Below are positions 5,508 to 6,432 of a stretch of DNA of 6,432 nt, piece after piece. Every line of letters begins with the position of its first letter. The stretch's first letter is position 1. A model generated the notes under the pieces. The model did no database searches and was not told the DNA's origin. It was given only the letters and a program-made list of their open reading frames with translations. A program made the translations under genes and the position numbers. This DNA comes from Burkholderiales bacterium. GTDB taxonomy: Bacteria; Pseudomonadota; Gammaproteobacteria; Burkholderiales; Burkholderiaceae_C. The DNA lies in assembly GCA_028869035.1 (NCBI GenBank), contig JAGWTL010000175.1, forward strand, positions 1 to 6,432, read 5' to 3'.

Positions 5508-6251
5508 ATGTACAAACTCGTGCTCATCCGCCACGGCGAATCGACCTGGAACCTGGAAAACCGCTTCACCGGCTGGACCGATGTCGACCTGACCCCCACC
5601 GGCGTCTCCCAGGCCATGTCGGCCGGCAGGCTGCTCAAGGCCGAGGGTTATGACTTCGACGTGGCCTACACCAGCGTGCTCAAGCGCGCCATCCACACCC
5701 TCTGGTACTGCCTGGACGAGATGGACCGCAGCTGGCTGCCGGTCGTCAAGAGCTGGCGCCTGAACGAGCGCCACTATGGTGCCCTGCAGGGCCTGAACAA
5801 GACCGACATGGCCAGGCAATACGGGGACGCACAGGTGCTGGTCTGGCGCCGCAGCTACGACACCCCGCCCCCGGCGCTGGAGCCGACCGACGCCCGTAGT
5901 GAACGCGCCGACCGCCGGTATGCCAGCCTGCAAGCCGACCAGATTCCCCTGACCGAGTGCCTGAAGGACACCGTGGCCCGGGTGCTGCCCTTCTGGAACG
6001 AGGCCCTGGCCCCGGCCATCCGGTCGGGCCAGCGGGTGGTCGTGGCCGCCCACGGCAACTCCATCCGGGCCCTGGTCAAGTACCTGGACGGCATTTCCGA
6101 CCAGGCCATCGTGGGCCTGAACATCCCCAACGGCATCCCCCTGGTCTACGAATTGGATGCCGACCTCCAGCCCATCCGCCACTACTACCTGGGCGACGCC
6201 GAAGCCGCCGCCCGGGCCGCGGCGGCCGTGGCCAGCCAGTGCCAAGCCTGA
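5508..6251 (+). CDS. gpmA: 2,3-bisphosphoglycerate-dependent phosphoglycerate mutase (247 aa)
   Basis: GpmA interconverts 3-phosphoglycerate and 2-phosphoglycerate in glycolysis and gluconeogenesis through a phosphohistidine intermediate. The start MYKLVLIRHGESTWN gives the signature RHG with catalytic H9. TGWTDVDLT (21-29), R60, LNERHYGALQG with E87 (85-95), and AHGNSIRAL with H182 (181-189) correspond to the catalytic residues of E. coli GpmA shifted by two. The length is normal at about 247-250. The frame is open to 5439, but the extra 23 residues are not family-like, so ATG 5508 is chosen. The bases before it are C-rich, with no Shine-Dalgarno sequence. It is divergent from the rhodanese operon. 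The last residues (about 231-241) form an alanine-rich tail. Confidence 0.96.
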   Translation: MYKLVLIRHGESTWNLENRFTGWTDVDLTPTGVSQAMSAGRLLKAEGYDFDVAYTSVLKRAIHTLWYCLDEMDRSWLPVVKSWRLNERHYGALQGLNKTDMARQYGDAQVLVWRRSYDTPPPALEPTDARSERADRRYASLQADQIPLTECLKDTVARVLPFWNEALAPAIRSGQRVVVAAHGNSIRALVKYLDGISDQAIVGLNIPNGIPLVYELDADLQPIRHYYLGDAEAAARAAAAVASQCQA

Positions 6252-6255
6252 AACC

Positions 6256-6271
6256 GGGCCGGCAACGGCCC
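6256..6271 (+). terminator. GNRA-loop hairpin after gpmA
   Basis: GGGCCG (6256-6261) pairs with CGGCCC (6266-6271) around a GCAA tetraloop, five bases after the gpmA stop. Only a short TTT (6277-6279) follows, so as an intrinsic terminator it would be weak. Confidence 0.4.
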
Positions 6272-6286
6272 AACAATTTGTCACCA

Positions 6287-6311
6287 GCCGCCGGAACCCC
6301 GGCGGCGATTT
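6287..6311 (+). terminator. Second GC-rich hairpin between gpmA and the peptidase gene
   Basis: GCCGCCGG (6287-6294) pairs perfectly with CCGGCGGC (6299-6306) around AACC, followed by GA and TTT (6309-6311). Together with the hairpin 15 bases earlier it probably marks the end of the gpmA transcript or weakens read-through into the next gene. The T-run is too short for a confident call. Confidence 0.45.
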
Positions 6312-6325
6312 CGCTTCCAAACGTG

Positions 6326-6331
6326 TATATT
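6326..6331 (+). promoter_or_regulatory. Candidate -10 element for the S41 peptidase gene
   Basis: TATATT differs from TATAAT at one position and stands out in GC-rich sequence. No good -35 is seen 16-18 bases upstream. A start near 6338 would leave a leader of only about 14 bases, nearly cutting into the GAGG at 6340-6343, which counts against it. Confidence 0.22.
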
Positions 6332-6351
6332 GAAGCGACGAGGGTCTATCC

Positions 6352-6432
6352 ATGGGTCAGAAACTGAAAATCGCCGGCTGGATTTCGCTGGGCGTGCTCG
6401 CCGGCGCGCTCACCACCGTCTCCTTGCAGACC
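6352..6432 (+). CDS. S41-family C-terminal processing peptidase, N-terminal fragment (3' end outside window)
   Basis: Only the first 27 codons are present and the frame stays open to the window edge. The protein begins MGQKLKIAGW and continues as one hydrophobic segment (about residues 7-22, ISLGVLAGALTTV) after two lysines, which looks like an uncleaved signal anchor or signal peptide. I recall this kind of start (a K.K..., then LGVLAGALTT..LQ) from betaproteobacterial CtpA-type serine proteases, which are periplasmic and have a PDZ domain plus a Ser/Lys dyad. A CtpA gene next to gpmA also fits the usual order in this group. None of the PDZ or catalytic regions are inside the window, so the call relies on a short signal region and context. 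GAGG at 6340-6343 is eight bases before the ATG, supporting this start. Confidence 0.6.
   Translation, partial: MGQKLKIAGWISLGVLAGALTTVSLQT

Noticed and set aside
5481..6353. A 290-codon open frame on the minus strand opposite gpmA
   Set aside because: It mirrors gpmA codon structure, covers both intergenic regions and shows no recognisable domain.

Overview
The window is GC-rich bacterial chromosome, and protein content and gene order point to a betaproteobacterium of the Burkholderiales, most likely Comamonadaceae. That placement rests on the tandem cyanophycin synthetase genes, the divergent rhodanese-grxC-secB-gpsA and gpmA-ctpA arrangement, and an intergenic repeat of a kind I recall from Comamonadaceae. 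It is inference; no database was searched.

Left part (1-2914, plus strand): the last 112 codons of a cyanophycin-synthetase-like gene, then one base later a complete 857-residue cyanophycin synthetase (cphA). Cyanophycin is a storage polymer with a poly-aspartate backbone and arginine side chains. The upstream paralogue stops about 149 residues short of the downstream one, so it lacks the C-terminal Mur-ligase subdomain, and it also lacks a motif (GGTIGFQVEN) present in its neighbour. The two genes look co-transcribed and translationally coupled.

Middle (3012-5381, minus strand): read from right to left, a membrane-anchored rhodanese, glutaredoxin 3 (grxC), the SecB export chaperone and NAD(P)H-dependent glycerol-3-phosphate dehydrogenase (gpsA). 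E. coli has the same order (yibN-grxC-secB-gpsA). Here the series is interrupted between grxC and secB by a structured repeat and a strong intrinsic terminator just upstream of secB, which suggests two transcription units or a regulated secB leader. cphA and gpsA converge, with a hairpin-rich 97-base gap between them.

Right part (5508-6432, plus strand): a 2,3-bisphosphoglycerate-dependent phosphoglycerate mutase (gpmA), divergent from the rhodanese operon across a 126-base gap holding an AT-rich palindrome. After two GC-rich hairpins comes the first 27 codons of what looks like an S41-family C-terminal processing peptidase.

Most genes are ordinary housekeeping functions with intact key residues. 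I see no mobile element, CRISPR array, tRNA or rRNA, and no convincing undescribed system. The points most worth a second look are the truncated cyanophycin synthetase paralogue and the terminator in front of secB.
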